Notes: a model not told the origin generated them from the sequence alone. Positions 38,861 through 48,420 are shown, counted from the first letter of the stretch. The stretch: DNA of 64,000 nucleotides from Prochlorococcus sp. AG-363-O15 (GCA_003278255.1 QCFZ01000001.1:1-64000), one strand, 5' to 3'. Numbers and translations are program-made.

Positions 38861-38913
38861 CCTTGTGTTTCTAACCGAGCTAAATCATATATAGCTCGGT
38901 TAGAAACACAAGG
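38861..38913. terminator. perfect 22-bp inverted repeat, probable bidirectional terminator
   Basis: CCTTGTGTTTCTAACCGAGC plus TA forms the left arm, and its exact complement the right arm. The nine-base loop is AATCATATA. There is no mismatch over 22 bp. The right side runs into AATTTTTTAATT, so transcription from the left would meet a U-rich tract. It lies between a plus-strand gene and the minus-strand gluQ, the expected place for a convergent terminator. Confidence 0.75.
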
Positions 38914-39041
38914 TAATTTTTTAATTATTTATAACTTGTTTTACTAAGTAACTCTTAAATATTAATTGAATAAAATTAGATCTATTGAATACTTAAATAG
39001 AAAATTAAAATTAACTATGCAATCAATTTAAAACAAATAGA

Positions 39042-39968
39042 TTAATCCGAATAAACACTGGAAATACTATTATAAGCGCCTTCTCTTTTAATTAATTCAC
39101 TTAAAAGTTCTTTTGAGCTTAAAACTGATCCAACTGGCAAGATCTTCATGCTAGCTGCTAAGGATCCAATGATTTGATGAGCTTCAACACCTTCCTTCCT
39201 AAGGGCATTAAGGCCTAAACTATGATCTCTTTTAGATAGTTTTTTACCTTGACCATCACACATTACAGGAACATATTTATATTTCATTGGTTCTTCTCCT
39301 ATGGTATTTATAATAGCAATCTGTCCACACATAGCCATTCTTAAATCATCACCTCTGACAACTTCGTTAATTCCAGAAGTTAAATCATCTACAACAGTAG
39401 CAAGGTTATAGGCAATAAAACCATCAGATCTCCTTAGTATAATATCTCCACTAATCGAAGAGAATTCATTGTCAACTCTTATTCTTAAGCTTGGCAACCT
39501 CCCATTTTCTAAACCCCAAGAATTGTTTAGATCTCTACATGTACCAGGATAGATAGTTGGAGCACCTTTAGACTCTGAAATATTAGCCAATACACTTCTA
39601 GTACAACGACAAGGATATAACTTCCCTTGCCTCTTTAAAGCTGAAAGGACTGAGCTATATAACCCCAGTCTCTTACTTTGAAAAACTATTGGCCCATTCC
39701 ACTCAAGGCCTAACCAAAGAAGATCATCTTGAATACTTTGTATTGCACCTAAACGATTCCTAGGAATATCCAAATCATCAATACGAAGAAACCAAAGGCC
39801 ATTTTTCATTCGAGCCCTCAACCATGAGAGCAATGCAGTTCGAATATTCCCCAAATGCATAGGGCCTGTAGGGGATGGAGCAAAACGACCCCGATAACCC
39901 TGAGCACTTACCTTCTTGCCAAATCTAATTTGCTCAAGCAAATGTTCAGGCAATGCAAATTTTTCCAA
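39042..39968 (-). CDS. gluQ: glutamyl-Q tRNA(Asp) synthetase
   Basis: Truncated GltX paralogue of 308 aa. It loads glutamate onto the queuosine of tRNA-Asp and lacks the anticodon-binding domain. Motifs are RFAPSPTGPMHLGNIRTALLSWL, the zinc-ligand region LYPCRCTRS with GTCRD, and the signature KKLSKRDHS. It is the gene downstream of hup on the same strand, separated by a strong terminator, so it probably has its own promoter. Confidence 0.95.
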   Translation of the reverse strand: MEKFALPEHLLEQIRFGKKVSAQGYRGRFAPSPTGPMHLGNIRTALLSWLRARMKNGLWFLRIDDLDIPRNRLGAIQSIQDDLLWLGLEWNGPIVFQSKRLGLYSSVLSALKRQGKLYPCRCTRSVLANISESKGAPTIYPGTCRDLNNSWGLENGRLPSLRIRVDNEFSSISGDIILRRSDGFIAYNLATVVDDLTSGINEVVRGDDLRMAMCGQIAIINTIGEEPMKYKYVPVMCDGQGKKLSKRDHSLGLNALRKEGVEAHQIIGSLAASMKILPVGSVLSSKELLSELIKREGAYNSISSVYSD

Positions 39969-39984
39969 GATTTAAATCTTTCAT

Positions 39985-40037
39985 AAAACATCACTCACAA
40001 GGAAGAGGCTCCCTCAACTACTAGTGAGTGATGTTTT
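39985..40037 (-). terminator. rho-independent terminator of the HU gene
   Basis: AAAACATCACTCAC and its exact complement GTGAGTGATGTTTT (14 bp) flank a 25-base loop that contains a smaller GAGG/CCTC pairing. Read on the minus strand, the stem ends in TTTT just before ATGAAAG. It begins 37 bp after the HU stop codon. Confidence 0.85.
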
Positions 40038-40074
40038 GCCTTACAAGGTTGAAGTTGTTCTTAAAATTTAAGAA

Positions 40075-40350
40075 TCAGCCCTGAACACGATCCTTAAACA
40101 TCTTGCCTGCAGTAAAAGCTGGAACACGTTTTGCAGGGATTTTGATCTTCTCACCAGTTTTTGGATTCAGGCCTTGACGAGCTGAACGCTCACGAGGCTC
40201 AAAAGATCCGAAGCCAAGAATGGAAACCTTCTTCCCTTCAACAACAGAATCAATGATGGTGTCAATAGCCGCATCAACGACAAGGGAGACGTCTGTCTTT
40301 GTTAGCTCAGTACGTGCTGCCACCAGGTTGACGAGATCTGCTTTATTCAT
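40075..40350 (-). CDS. hup: HU-family DNA-binding protein
   Basis: A 91-aa nucleoid protein that bends DNA as a dimer. It starts MNKADLVNLVAARTELTKTD and carries the family arm GFGSFEPRERSARQGLNPKTG followed by IPAKRVPAFTAGKMFKD. The higher-GC codon use than the neighbours fits high expression. It has its own terminator and about 165 bp upstream without a gene. Confidence 0.97.
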   Translation of the reverse strand: MNKADLVNLVAARTELTKTDVSLVVDAAIDTIIDSVVEGKKVSILGFGSFEPRERSARQGLNPKTGEKIKIPAKRVPAFTAGKMFKDRVQG

Positions 40351-40517
40351 TGGAAAGGGGTGATTTAGTAGAGATTTTTAAGCCATGAATTCAATGATGA
40401 AATCACTGCCAATTTCTCTAAGCGCTCTCATGGTATGGAGCTTGGCCTCTTACGGCAACCGAAAGAGACCGTGCCGCAACGCTTTATACCAAAATTTAAA
40501 CGCTATAAAACAACTCT

Positions 40518-41165
40518 TCACTCCTTTTCCCAACTCTCCCATGAGAGAAGTTTCTTCTTAGTCAAGGCACCAAGAGAAGCCCCAGATGCAAGTGCTGGCT
40601 TTGAATCTGAAGGAAGCCAAGACAGCATTTTCTTTATACTTTTTTGTTGGAGAGAGAAATGAAAAGTGTTTTGATTTGAAAAATAAGCCAATCGATCAAA
40701 ATTCACAGGAATGAGCAAACGTCCACAGAACAGAACATTCCAAGGAGATGGTGCATACACAACTGAACTGCCTGGGGTAAGACCAGGCGTCCATAGCATT
40801 CGCATTCCAGAAGGAGACAAATATTGTTCTGAGAAACTTTCTAGTCCATTCAAATCTGGCAAGAGATAAGCCTCTTCCTCTTGAACCACTACTGACCAAC
40901 CCAATTTTTCTTGTATTTCAAAGATCTTTCCATGCCCTTGCCTACTTGTAAGCAAAATGCGGCCTCCTCTATCTCCTGCAAGCTCGCCTAAAGCTTCAAT
41001 TGTTTGAGACGTTAACGGCGGGCAGTCAATCAGAACAGATTCTTTTTCGCAATCAAGCCACCAAGCAGTACCTCCATTAGTTGCTTTGTTTGAAGGGAAT
41101 GCCCATATTCCTTCTCTAACTTGGTATGGATATTCACCCAACTCGTCTTGTTTGGACGTAGTCAT
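40518..41165 (-). CDS. metallo-beta-lactamase-fold-like protein with degenerate metal site
   Basis: About 215 aa. The fold signals are WWLDCEKESVLIDCPPL near the N-terminus and GMRMLWTPGLTPGSSVVY, with LFCGRLLIP in the position of the usual GD motif. Where MBL enzymes have HxHxDH this protein has TSRQGHGKI, so zinc binding is probably reduced or lost. It may be non-catalytic or use another chemistry. ATG at 41165 is chosen; 41189 is the longer option. It is divergent from glgX. Confidence 0.7.
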   Translation of the reverse strand: MTTSKQDELGEYPYQVREGIWAFPSNKATNGGTAWWLDCEKESVLIDCPPLTSQTIEALGELAGDRGGRILLTSRQGHGKIFEIQEKLGWSVVVQEEEAYLLPDLNGLESFSEQYLSPSGMRMLWTPGLTPGSSVVYAPSPWNVLFCGRLLIPVNFDRLAYFSNQNTFHFSLQQKSIKKMLSWLPSDSKPALASGASLGALTKKKLLSWESWEKE

Positions 41166-41197
41166 GACATTCTTAAAAGCAAGAAGCAATTAATGGG

Positions 41198-43273
41198 TTG
41201 AAGATCCATCTTGGAAGAGCCTGGCCTCTTGGTAGCAGTATCACTTCAAGAGGAGTGAATTTTTCTATAGCGGCTCCTAATGCTAATCGCGTAGAACTAT
41301 TGCTGTACAAGCAAGTCAACGATATTGCACCAGAAAGAATCATTGAACTGAACAGCAATCATCGCTCTGGTGATTACTGGCACATCGAAATCGAAAATTT
41401 AAAAGAAGGAAGTATCTATTGCTATAGAGTTTTCGAACAAAAAAATGTTAATGGCAACCCAACAAGTAATTTTAAAGTATTGATTGATCCATGTGCAAGA
41501 GCAATTGGCGGATGGGATGTTTATCAGAGGAACGCTGCGAAAGGAACTGCAGAAAACCTGAACTGCTGTCTAAAAGGGATAGTTTCTGAAAGAGATCAAT
41601 TTGACTTCGATTCTCACCCAAGACCTAGACACTCCTGGAAAAAATGTGTTATCTACGAATTACATGTTGGAGGCTTTACTAATCGACCTGATTCAAAAGT
41701 ATTAGATATCTATAGAGGTACTTTTAATGGGTTGTCCGAGAAAATTCCTTATTTAAAAGACTTAGGAATAACAACTATTGAATTACTACCAATTTATGCA
41801 TTCGACCCATATGATGCACCAAAAGGGTTAGATAATTATTGGGGTTATAGCCCAATAAATTGGTTTACTCCTCACCACGAATATATTTCAGGCAACAACC
41901 ATCTGGAAGCACGAAATCAAGTAAGAGAACTTGTAGGGAAATGCCATGATGAAGGAATAGAAGTAATCATTGATGTTGTATATAATCACACCGCTGAAGG
42001 CAATCATGAAGGGCCAACTATCAGTTGGAAAGGGTTTGCAGACTCAATCTATTACTACAAAGATAAAGATAATAAATATCAAGATGTAAGTGGATGTGGA
42101 AACTCTATTGCTGCGAATAGACCATTAGTTAGACAATTGATATTGGAATCAATGAGATGCTGGGCAAATGAATTAGGTGTCGATGGCTTCCGTTTTGATC
42201 TGGGCATTGCTTTAAGTCGGGGAGAAAATCTAATGCCCCTTGAAAAACCACCTTTATTTGAAGAAATTGAAGCAGATCCATTACTAAGCGGATTAAAAAT
42301 AGTTAGTGAGCCTTGGGATTGTGGAGGACTATATAAATTGGGAGATTTTCCATCAAAAACCATCAATACTTGGAACGGTCATTATCGAGATGATATTAGA
42401 AAATTCTGGAAAGGTGATAAAGGCACTACTTGGCTTTTAAAAGAAAGATTAACTGGAAGCCCTGATCTTTATAAAGACATGTCTAGTGGGCTCTGGAAAT
42501 CAATAAACTTTATAACTGCTCATGATGGATTCACATTACATGATCTTGTTAGTTTTGATGTCAAACATAATCTTGCAAATGGAGAAGACAATAGAGATGG
42601 TGAAAATCATAATAATAGCTGGAACCATGGAGTAGAAGGACCAAGCACAAATGATGACCTGCTTGTTCTTAGGAACCGTCAAAAGAAAAATCTTTTAGCA
42701 ACACTCCTACTATCTCCTGGCACACCAATGCTTCTAATGGGGGATGAAGTTAGTCGCAGCCAAGGAGGAAATAACAACACTTGGTGTCAAAATAGTCCAC
42801 TTGGATGGATGATTTGGGACGAAAAAATATGCGATAGAAATATGTATTCTTTTATAAAAAAACTTCTACAGATAAGGGCGACTCTTCCTGAGCTCTTTTG
42901 CCCAGATTACCCTCATAAGGAAGAACAGTTAATAGATCCTAATGAAAAACAAAAACCTCTTTGGATTCAATGGCATGGGATAAAGCCTTTCAAACCTGAT
43001 TGGAATAACTGGTCTCATACAATTAGCTATAGCATTAACAAAGGAAATGAAGGATCTGTCTTATGGATGGGCTTTAATGCATACAGCAAAAAAATGTTCT
43101 TTGAATTACCTAAAAATGCTTTACCTTTGACAGTTATATTAAACACATCCCTAACAAGTCCTGAGGATTTAAAACAAATACATCAAAAAACTAATTTAAA
43201 AGAAATAGAATTAGAAAGTAGAAGTGTTATTTTGATGATTTCACGAGAATATTCTAAGAGATTAAAAATTTGA
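41198..43273 (+). CDS. glgX: glycogen debranching enzyme GlgX
   Basis: Isoamylase-type GH13 hydrolase of 691 aa that cuts alpha-1,6 branches in glycogen. The N-terminal CBM48-like domain (HLGRAWPLGSSITSRGVNFSIAAP) precedes the catalytic barrel. The four GH13 regions are VIIDVVYNHTAEG, GVDGFRFDLG (nucleophile Asp), IVSEPWDCGGLY (acid Glu) and FITAHDGFTLHDLVSF. The start is TTG at 41198. A 3' tRNA-Gly gene lies on the opposite strand. Confidence 0.95.
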   Translation: MKIHLGRAWPLGSSITSRGVNFSIAAPNANRVELLLYKQVNDIAPERIIELNSNHRSGDYWHIEIENLKEGSIYCYRVFEQKNVNGNPTSNFKVLIDPCARAIGGWDVYQRNAAKGTAENLNCCLKGIVSERDQFDFDSHPRPRHSWKKCVIYELHVGGFTNRPDSKVLDIYRGTFNGLSEKIPYLKDLGITTIELLPIYAFDPYDAPKGLDNYWGYSPINWFTPHHEYISGNNHLEARNQVRELVGKCHDEGIEVIIDVVYNHTAEGNHEGPTISWKGFADSIYYYKDKDNKYQDVSGCGNSIAANRPLVRQLILESMRCWANELGVDGFRFDLGIALSRGENLMPLEKPPLFEEIEADPLLSGLKIVSEPWDCGGLYKLGDFPSKTINTWNGHYRDDIRKFWKGDKGTTWLLKERLTGSPDLYKDMSSGLWKSINFITAHDGFTLHDLVSFDVKHNLANGEDNRDGENHNNSWNHGVEGPSTNDDLLVLRNRQKKNLLATLLLSPGTPMLLMGDEVSRSQGGNNNTWCQNSPLGWMIWDEKICDRNMYSFIKKLLQIRATLPELFCPDYPHKEEQLIDPNEKQKPLWIQWHGIKPFKPDWNNWSHTISYSINKGNEGSVLWMGFNAYSKKMFFELPKNALPLTVILNTSLTSPEDLKQIHQKTNLKEIELESRSVILMISREYSKRLKI

Positions 43274-43288
43274 ATTAATAAAAAAGAA

Positions 43289-43359
<71 letters not shown>

Positions 43360-43414
43360 AGGAGTACATAGGAACCACAGTAAAAGAAAAACGTGGGTCC
43401 TCGTTTAAGCACTA

Positions 43415-44851
43415 TTGCATTATGACCTTGCGCCTTCCAAATCAATCAGTTTGACAACAATTCCATCACTCAAAGGGAACGCGCGACGGAGGCTAATGAT
43501 CTCCTATGGCCTAGGAGATGCTGGAACTGGCCTAGCTGCTACACAACTTGGCTTTTATTTGTTTCCCTTCTTTACCGGTACAGCTGGATTGCCAGCGTTC
43601 ATAGCAGGTTCATTATTGATGGTAATAAAAGTTTGGGATGCAATTAATGATCCAGCTATCGGCTGGATGAGTGACCACACAAATACTCGTTGGGGTCCCC
43701 GACTGCCATGGATGATTGGTTCAGCAATCCCTCTAGGCATAAGCCTTTCTGCTATTTGGTGGGTCCCGCCAGGTGGAATAACTCAAAAAACCACTTATTA
43801 CATCCTGATATCGATTCTTCTCATGACTGCTTACACAGGAGTCAATCTGCCATTTGCCGCCCTTTCAACTGAACTAACTGAAAAGATAACTTTAAGAACT
43901 CGTTTAAACGCTGCAAGATTCACTGGTTCCATTTTGGCAGGCTTCACAGGATTAGTTGTCGCTGCAAAATTGCTCTCTGAAGGAAATGGTGGATACATCA
44001 CAATGGGTAGGGTTACAGGCACTATTGCTGCATTAGCGACTCTTTTGTCTTGTTGGGGGTTAGCCCCTTTTGCAAAAAAAGCCAGACGCCCAACTGGTAA
44101 ACAAGAACCTTTTCAACTACAGCTGAAAAGAATCCTGAGAAACAATCACTTCTTAAAAGTAATTGGACTTTATCTTTTGCTTTGGTGTGGTTTGCAATTA
44201 ATGCAAACAGTTTCTCTTGTTTATCTAGAACAAGTAATGAAAGTCCCAACAGTACTTTCGAAATGGATACCTGTTCCATTTCAGCTAAGTGCCTTAGCAG
44301 GTCTTCAAGTTTGGAGTTTCTACTCAAATCGTTTTGGAAGAATTTCAGCTCTCTACTTTGGAGGAATTATTTGGATAATAGGATGTATTATTGCAATAAT
44401 TTTGCCTGCTCTATCTCTTGAGAGTCTTGCAAGTAATTCAATCGTTTGGAGTAGTAATGAAGGCATAAAAATGCTTGCTTTAATTGGAACAATTTTGTTA
44501 GTGGGATTTGGCGCGTCAACCGCATATCTCATCCCATGGTCACTCCTTCCAGATGCAATAGACGCTGATCCAGAAAAACCAGCTGGTATTTATACAGCTT
44601 GGATGGTTTTAATCCAAAAAATAGGAATAGGCCTAAGCGTTCAATTGCTTGGTGTACTTCTATCTTTATCAGGATATATATCGACAAATGAGTGTTTAAA
44701 TTCAATAGAATGCCTTCAACAACCATTTAGTGCCCAAATAACAATTCGAATGTGCATGGGATTAATCCCTGCGCTACTTGTATTGATTGGACTTATCTTA
44801 ATGAGAAACTGGTCAAATCAAATTCAAAGAATGGAAACATCAAATTCATGA
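43415..44851 (+). CDS. MFS transporter, GPH (sugar:cation symporter)-like
   Basis: A 478-aa carrier with about 12 helices. Near the N-terminus, VWDAINDPAIGWMSDHTNTRWGPRLPWM matches the GPH-type loop 2-3 motif. The second half has LVGFGASTAYLIPWSLLPDAIDAD and a large final loop. Relatives transport sugars or glycosides with Na+ or H+. The substrate is unknown. The start is uncertain (TTG at 43415). Its stop overlaps the MlaE-like ATG, so the two are coupled. Confidence 0.88.
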   Translation: MHYDLAPSKSISLTTIPSLKGNARRRLMISYGLGDAGTGLAATQLGFYLFPFFTGTAGLPAFIAGSLLMVIKVWDAINDPAIGWMSDHTNTRWGPRLPWMIGSAIPLGISLSAIWWVPPGGITQKTTYYILISILLMTAYTGVNLPFAALSTELTEKITLRTRLNAARFTGSILAGFTGLVVAAKLLSEGNGGYITMGRVTGTIAALATLLSCWGLAPFAKKARRPTGKQEPFQLQLKRILRNNHFLKVIGLYLLLWCGLQLMQTVSLVYLEQVMKVPTVLSKWIPVPFQLSALAGLQVWSFYSNRFGRISALYFGGIIWIIGCIIAIILPALSLESLASNSIVWSSNEGIKMLALIGTILLVGFGASTAYLIPWSLLPDAIDADPEKPAGIYTAWMVLIQKIGIGLSVQLLGVLLSLSGYISTNECLNSIECLQQPFSAQITIRMCMGLIPALLVLIGLILMRNWSNQIQRMETSNS

Positions 44852-45594
44852 AAACACCTCGCTGGCTTAAGCGACTAGGCAGCAGTTTGATTATTGGGGG
44901 ACAAGCCATAGCAACTATTGGGCGAGGCAAAGTCAATTCAAATGATCTTTCCGATCAACTGTTAGAAGCTGGCCCAGGAAGCTTTTTGATTGTTCTAATT
45001 ACTGGCATTGCTGCGGGCACAGTATTCAATATTCAAGTTGCTGCTGAACTTAGCCGTCAAGGTGTTGGCTCTCAAGTCGGAGGCCTTCTCGCAATTGGAA
45101 TGGCCAGAGAAATTGCTCCTCTATTAACTGCGACCTTACTTACAGGAAAAGTTGCTACTGCATATGCAGCCCAACTAGGGACAATGAAAGTCACCGAACA
45201 AATAGACGCAATAACTATGTTAAGAACTGATCCTATTGAGTATCTAGTTGTTCCTAGATTGATTGCAATGGTAGTAATGGCTCCTATCCAATGCTTGTTA
45301 TTTTTCATTGTTGCCCTTTGGAGTGGCCAGATCAGTAGTACTTTCCTTTATCAAATCCCTCCAAGAATTTTCTGGAACTCAGTGCGTGAATGGCTCATAC
45401 TTAGTGATATCCCATTCATGCTTATCAAAGCAATTGTTTTTGGGCTTTTGATTTCTATTCTTGCTTGCGGCTGGGGGCTAACCACCAGAGGCGGGCCAAA
45501 AGAAGTTGGAACAAGTACTACTGGAGCAGTAGTAATGACACTGGTGACAGTTTCATTAATTGATGTCTTATTAACACAAATTCTTTTTGGATGA
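44848..45594 (+). CDS. MlaE/YrbE-family ABC transporter permease
   Basis: Five- or six-helix permease of about 248 aa from the lipid-trafficking ABC family (DUF140). Conserved pieces are NIQVAAELSRQGVGSQVGGLLAI, MAREIAPLLTATLLTGKVATAYAAQLGTMKVTEQIDA and CGWGLTTRGGPKEVGTSTTGAVV. In other bacteria it moves phospholipids across the envelope with an MCE protein and an ATPase; neither is adjacent. The ATG at 44848 overlaps the MFS stop. Confidence 0.92.
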   Translation: MKTPRWLKRLGSSLIIGGQAIATIGRGKVNSNDLSDQLLEAGPGSFLIVLITGIAAGTVFNIQVAAELSRQGVGSQVGGLLAIGMAREIAPLLTATLLTGKVATAYAAQLGTMKVTEQIDAITMLRTDPIEYLVVPRLIAMVVMAPIQCLLFFIVALWSGQISSTFLYQIPPRIFWNSVREWLILSDIPFMLIKAIVFGLLISILACGWGLTTRGGPKEVGTSTTGAVVMTLVTVSLIDVLLTQILFG

Positions 45595-46022
45595 TGCCCT
45601 CAAAAAAAACTCCTAATCAAAATTCACAAGAAGGAAGTGTGATCCTAACTTCTTTCCATCGTCTTCCACTGTTAATCATTATTTTTGGTCTTTCACTATT
45701 ACCTATACCTATCAACCATATACCAGCTATTTCAATAAGTCTATTTGGTATATTCTTACTGATTCAATCCTTTACTCTTCAATTAGAACTAACTAAGGAA
45801 GATTTTATTGTAAAACAATTAGGAAGAGAGTTACGTCGTTTTCCATTCGAAAATTGGTTGGCGTGGCGTATTTTCCTTCCTGGGCTTCCTGGAATCCTTT
45901 ACTTCCGAGAAAAAGCCAGCCCACATCTTTTACCAATTCTCTTTGACCCAAAAATGCTAGAGAATCAGTTAAGGTTAAGAGTTGGTGGTTTAGAAATAAA
46001 ACAAGAAACTCAAAACTCTTAA
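45591..46022 (+). CDS. DUF3119 membrane protein
   Basis: A 143-aa cyanobacterial DUF3119 family member. It has two membrane segments (LLIIIFGLSLLPIPINHIPA and ISISLFGIFLLIQSFTLQ). A soluble C-terminal half (RELRRFPFENWLAWRIFLPGLPGILYFRE) follows. The ATG overlaps the permease stop (ATGA). A link to lipid transport is suggested only by the operon position with MlaE. Confidence 0.8.
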   Translation: MMPSKKTPNQNSQEGSVILTSFHRLPLLIIIFGLSLLPIPINHIPAISISLFGIFLLIQSFTLQLELTKEDFIVKQLGRELRRFPFENWLAWRIFLPGLPGILYFREKASPHLLPILFDPKMLENQLRLRVGGLEIKQETQNS

Positions 46023-46054
46023 AGCTTAAAAACCAGTTCCCCAAAAGTTGAATA

Positions 46055-47071
46055 ATGTCTGAAGAGAATCCACCTGTCTCCGAAATCACCAAAGCTGAAC
46101 CAACGGCATTGGATCAATCCATGACTGAACAACCTTCAGTAGATGTATCTCAACTTAAATCCAAAGCATCAAACCAAACAAAAACAAAGGAATCAATATC
46201 TTCAGAAGATTTTGATTCCTTTACCAACATTGCATTAAAGGAGCTTCAAGTTAGACGAAATGTTTTAGAAGAAGAAATTGAGGAATTATTGAAACGTAAG
46301 AAACAGCTTGAGAATGAATTTAAGTCATCATTCTCAGGACAGTCTGATGCCATTGCAAGAAGAGTAAAAGGATTTCAAGACTACCTTTCAGGAGCATTTC
46401 AAGATCTAGTTCATTCTGCTGAGCAACTTGAGCTTGTAAAACAAACTGTTCTAGTAAAGCCATCTCCATTAGATGAAAGTCAATCAACAATTGAAAAAAC
46501 AGATCCTATAGCGACAGTTGCTGTAGCCGACACTTTTAAGCCGGATGAAGATTTAATTCGTCAATGTTTAGATCAATTTCTAGGTCAACCAGATTTTTAT
46601 GCTGAACCTTGGAAATTGCGTAGAAGTTTAGAAGAAAAAGATATTGAACTCCTTGAAGATTGGTTTTTTAGTATGGGTGGAAGAGGGGCACAACCAAGCT
46701 GTGGTAGCAGGTCTAAAAATATTTTGGTATCAGCAGCATTAATATCAATACTCGGTGAACTTTATGGAGACCGATTCCAAACCCTAGTTTTAGCAAACCA
46801 ACCTGAACGCCTAGGCGAATGGAGAAGAGGCCTTCAAGATGCCTTAGGTCTAGGCAGAGAAGATTTTGGGCCAAATAGCGGAATAGTCCTTTTTGAAAGA
46901 GCGGATGGTGTTGTTGAACGAGCAGACAGACTAGAAGACCGAAATGAAGTGCCACTGATTATTATTGATGCAGCGGAAAGAAGTATTGAAACCCAAATCC
47001 TTCAATTCCCACTCTGGCTAGCCTTTGCTGCAAGTCCAGATGAAATCTATGCAGAAGAAGACCTTCTTTAA
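46055..47071 (+). CDS. DUF3086 protein
   Basis: A 338-aa soluble protein of a cyanobacterial family. Residues 50-110 form a strong coiled coil (LKELQVRRNVLEEEIEELLKR, then QLENEFKSSFSGQ). The C-terminal ~170 residues form a conserved domain with LLEDWFFSMGGRGAQPSCGSRSKN and an acidic end. The function is unknown. It is probably cotranscribed with DUF3119 (32 bp) and plsY (0 bp). Confidence 0.85.
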   Translation: MSEENPPVSEITKAEPTALDQSMTEQPSVDVSQLKSKASNQTKTKESISSEDFDSFTNIALKELQVRRNVLEEEIEELLKRKKQLENEFKSSFSGQSDAIARRVKGFQDYLSGAFQDLVHSAEQLELVKQTVLVKPSPLDESQSTIEKTDPIATVAVADTFKPDEDLIRQCLDQFLGQPDFYAEPWKLRRSLEEKDIELLEDWFFSMGGRGAQPSCGSRSKNILVSAALISILGELYGDRFQTLVLANQPERLGEWRRGLQDALGLGREDFGPNSGIVLFERADGVVERADRLEDRNEVPLIIIDAAERSIETQILQFPLWLAFAASPDEIYAEEDLL

Positions 47072-47692
47072 ATGACACCTGAACATCAACTCACCACTCT
47101 TTTAATTTTGGGTATTGGATATCTACTGGGATCTATCCCAAGCGGATATTTAGCAGGCAGATTATTTGCTGGAATTGATCTTCGCGAAAAAGGTTCTGGA
47201 TCTACAGGAGCTACAAATGTTCTTAGACATGTTGGGAAAAAAGCTGCTTTAATTGTTTTTATTATCGATGTAAGCAAAGGCATTGCTGCAGTTTTAATTG
47301 CAAAGCTTTTCAACCTAAATGAAATATTTCAAGTTGCTACTGGAATAACTTCGTTAGCAGGTCATATTTGGCCAATATGGCTCAGATGGAGAGGCGGTAA
47401 AGCAGTTGCTACTGGCCTGGGAATATTTCTAGGACTTTCATGGCAAGTAGGATTAGCTTCATTAGGTATTTTTCTCTCAGTTCTTTCTATAACTAGAATT
47501 GTTTCTCTATCAAGTGTAATCTCATCAGTTAGTCTTCCAATATTGATGGTGATAAGTTTTCAAGGAAATAATTCTAGCCCTGCATATATAATTGTAAGTA
47601 TTATCGCAATGGGTTTAGTAATATGGAGACACCGAAGCAACTTACGAAGATTAATCGCTGGAACCGAGCCTAAACTAGGTCAATCAAATTAA
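47072..47692 (+). CDS. plsY: glycerol-3-phosphate acyltransferase PlsY
   Basis: Integral membrane enzyme of 206 aa that acylates glycerol-3-phosphate from acyl-phosphate, the first step in phospholipid synthesis. Motifs are LLGSIPSGYLAGRLFAGIDLREKGSGSTGATNVLR (motif 1), GHIWPIWLRWRGGKAVATGLG (motif 2), and the basic tail RHRSNLRRLIAGTEPKLGQ. It is immediately downstream of DUF3086 and overlaps pyrF by 4 bp. Confidence 0.96.
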   Translation: MTPEHQLTTLLILGIGYLLGSIPSGYLAGRLFAGIDLREKGSGSTGATNVLRHVGKKAALIVFIIDVSKGIAAVLIAKLFNLNEIFQVATGITSLAGHIWPIWLRWRGGKAVATGLGIFLGLSWQVGLASLGIFLSVLSITRIVSLSSVISSVSLPILMVISFQGNNSSPAYIIVSIIAMGLVIWRHRSNLRRLIAGTEPKLGQSN

Positions 47693-48420
47693 AGCACTGA
47701 TAATAATTCCCTGGAAAAGTTTTCAAATGCCTCACAAGGACTTTCCGCCAAAGTAACAGGTCTACCAACAACTAATTTAGAAGCACCCAAAGAAATTGCA
47801 GAAGAAGGTGTCATAACTCTTGCCTGGTCATTAACCAAGTCAGAACCTAATCGAATGCCAGGAGTAATTAATTCAAATGGCTTAGGATATATTTTACGCA
47901 AATTGGCTACTTCCCTAGGTGAACAAATACATCCATCTATTCCTGCACCAAATGCAATCTTTGCCAAATAATCTACTCTCTCATCAATAGATTGAGTAAT
48001 AAGAAGTTCCTCTCCAAAAAGTCTTTCATCCCAACTTGTCAAAACTGTTACTGCTAAAACTTTTGGAGGGCAAAGTCCTGACTTCTTAGCTCCATCAACA
48101 GAAGCATTTTTTGCCTCTAAAAGTGCCTTACTACCAGCACAAGCATGAACAGTCATCATCTCTGCTCCTAAGCTGGCTGCCTGGTAACAGGCCCCTGCGA
48201 CAGTATTAGGAATATCATGAAACTTCAAATCAAGAAATACCTTTAAGCCTTTATCTCTTAGATCAGAAATTATATTTGGACCTGTACTGACAAATAGCTC
48301 CAATCCAACCTTTACCCAAAGTAATTCTGGTATTTTTGAAATCATTTCAAATACCTCTGATCGACTCATTCCATCAAGGGCAATAATTAATTTCTCAGCG
48401 GGGTCACATGTCAAAGTCAT
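47689..48420 (-). CDS. pyrF: orotidine 5'-phosphate decarboxylase
   Basis: Final step of UMP synthesis, 243 aa. Visible motifs are KVFLDLKFHDIPNTV (catalytic Asp-Lys-Asp array), MTVHACAGSKALLEA, and a C-terminal LVVGRPVTLAESP phosphate-binding loop. Convergent with plsY and 20 bp downstream of tyrS on the same strand. Confidence 0.96.
   Translation of the reverse strand: MTLTCDPAEKLIIALDGMSRSEVFEMISKIPELLWVKVGLELFVSTGPNIISDLRDKGLKVFLDLKFHDIPNTVAGACYQAASLGAEMMTVHACAGSKALLEAKNASVDGAKKSGLCPPKVLAVTVLTSWDERLFGEELLITQSIDERVDYLAKIAFGAGIDGCICSPREVANLRKIYPKPFELITPGIRLGSDLVNDQARVMTPSSAISLGASKLVVGRPVTLAESPCEAFENFSRELLSVL

Noticed and set aside
40378-40431. 17-codon minus-strand ORF just upstream of the HU gene
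   Set aside because: Too short, no ribosome-binding site I could identify and no family. It may be chance in a promoter region.
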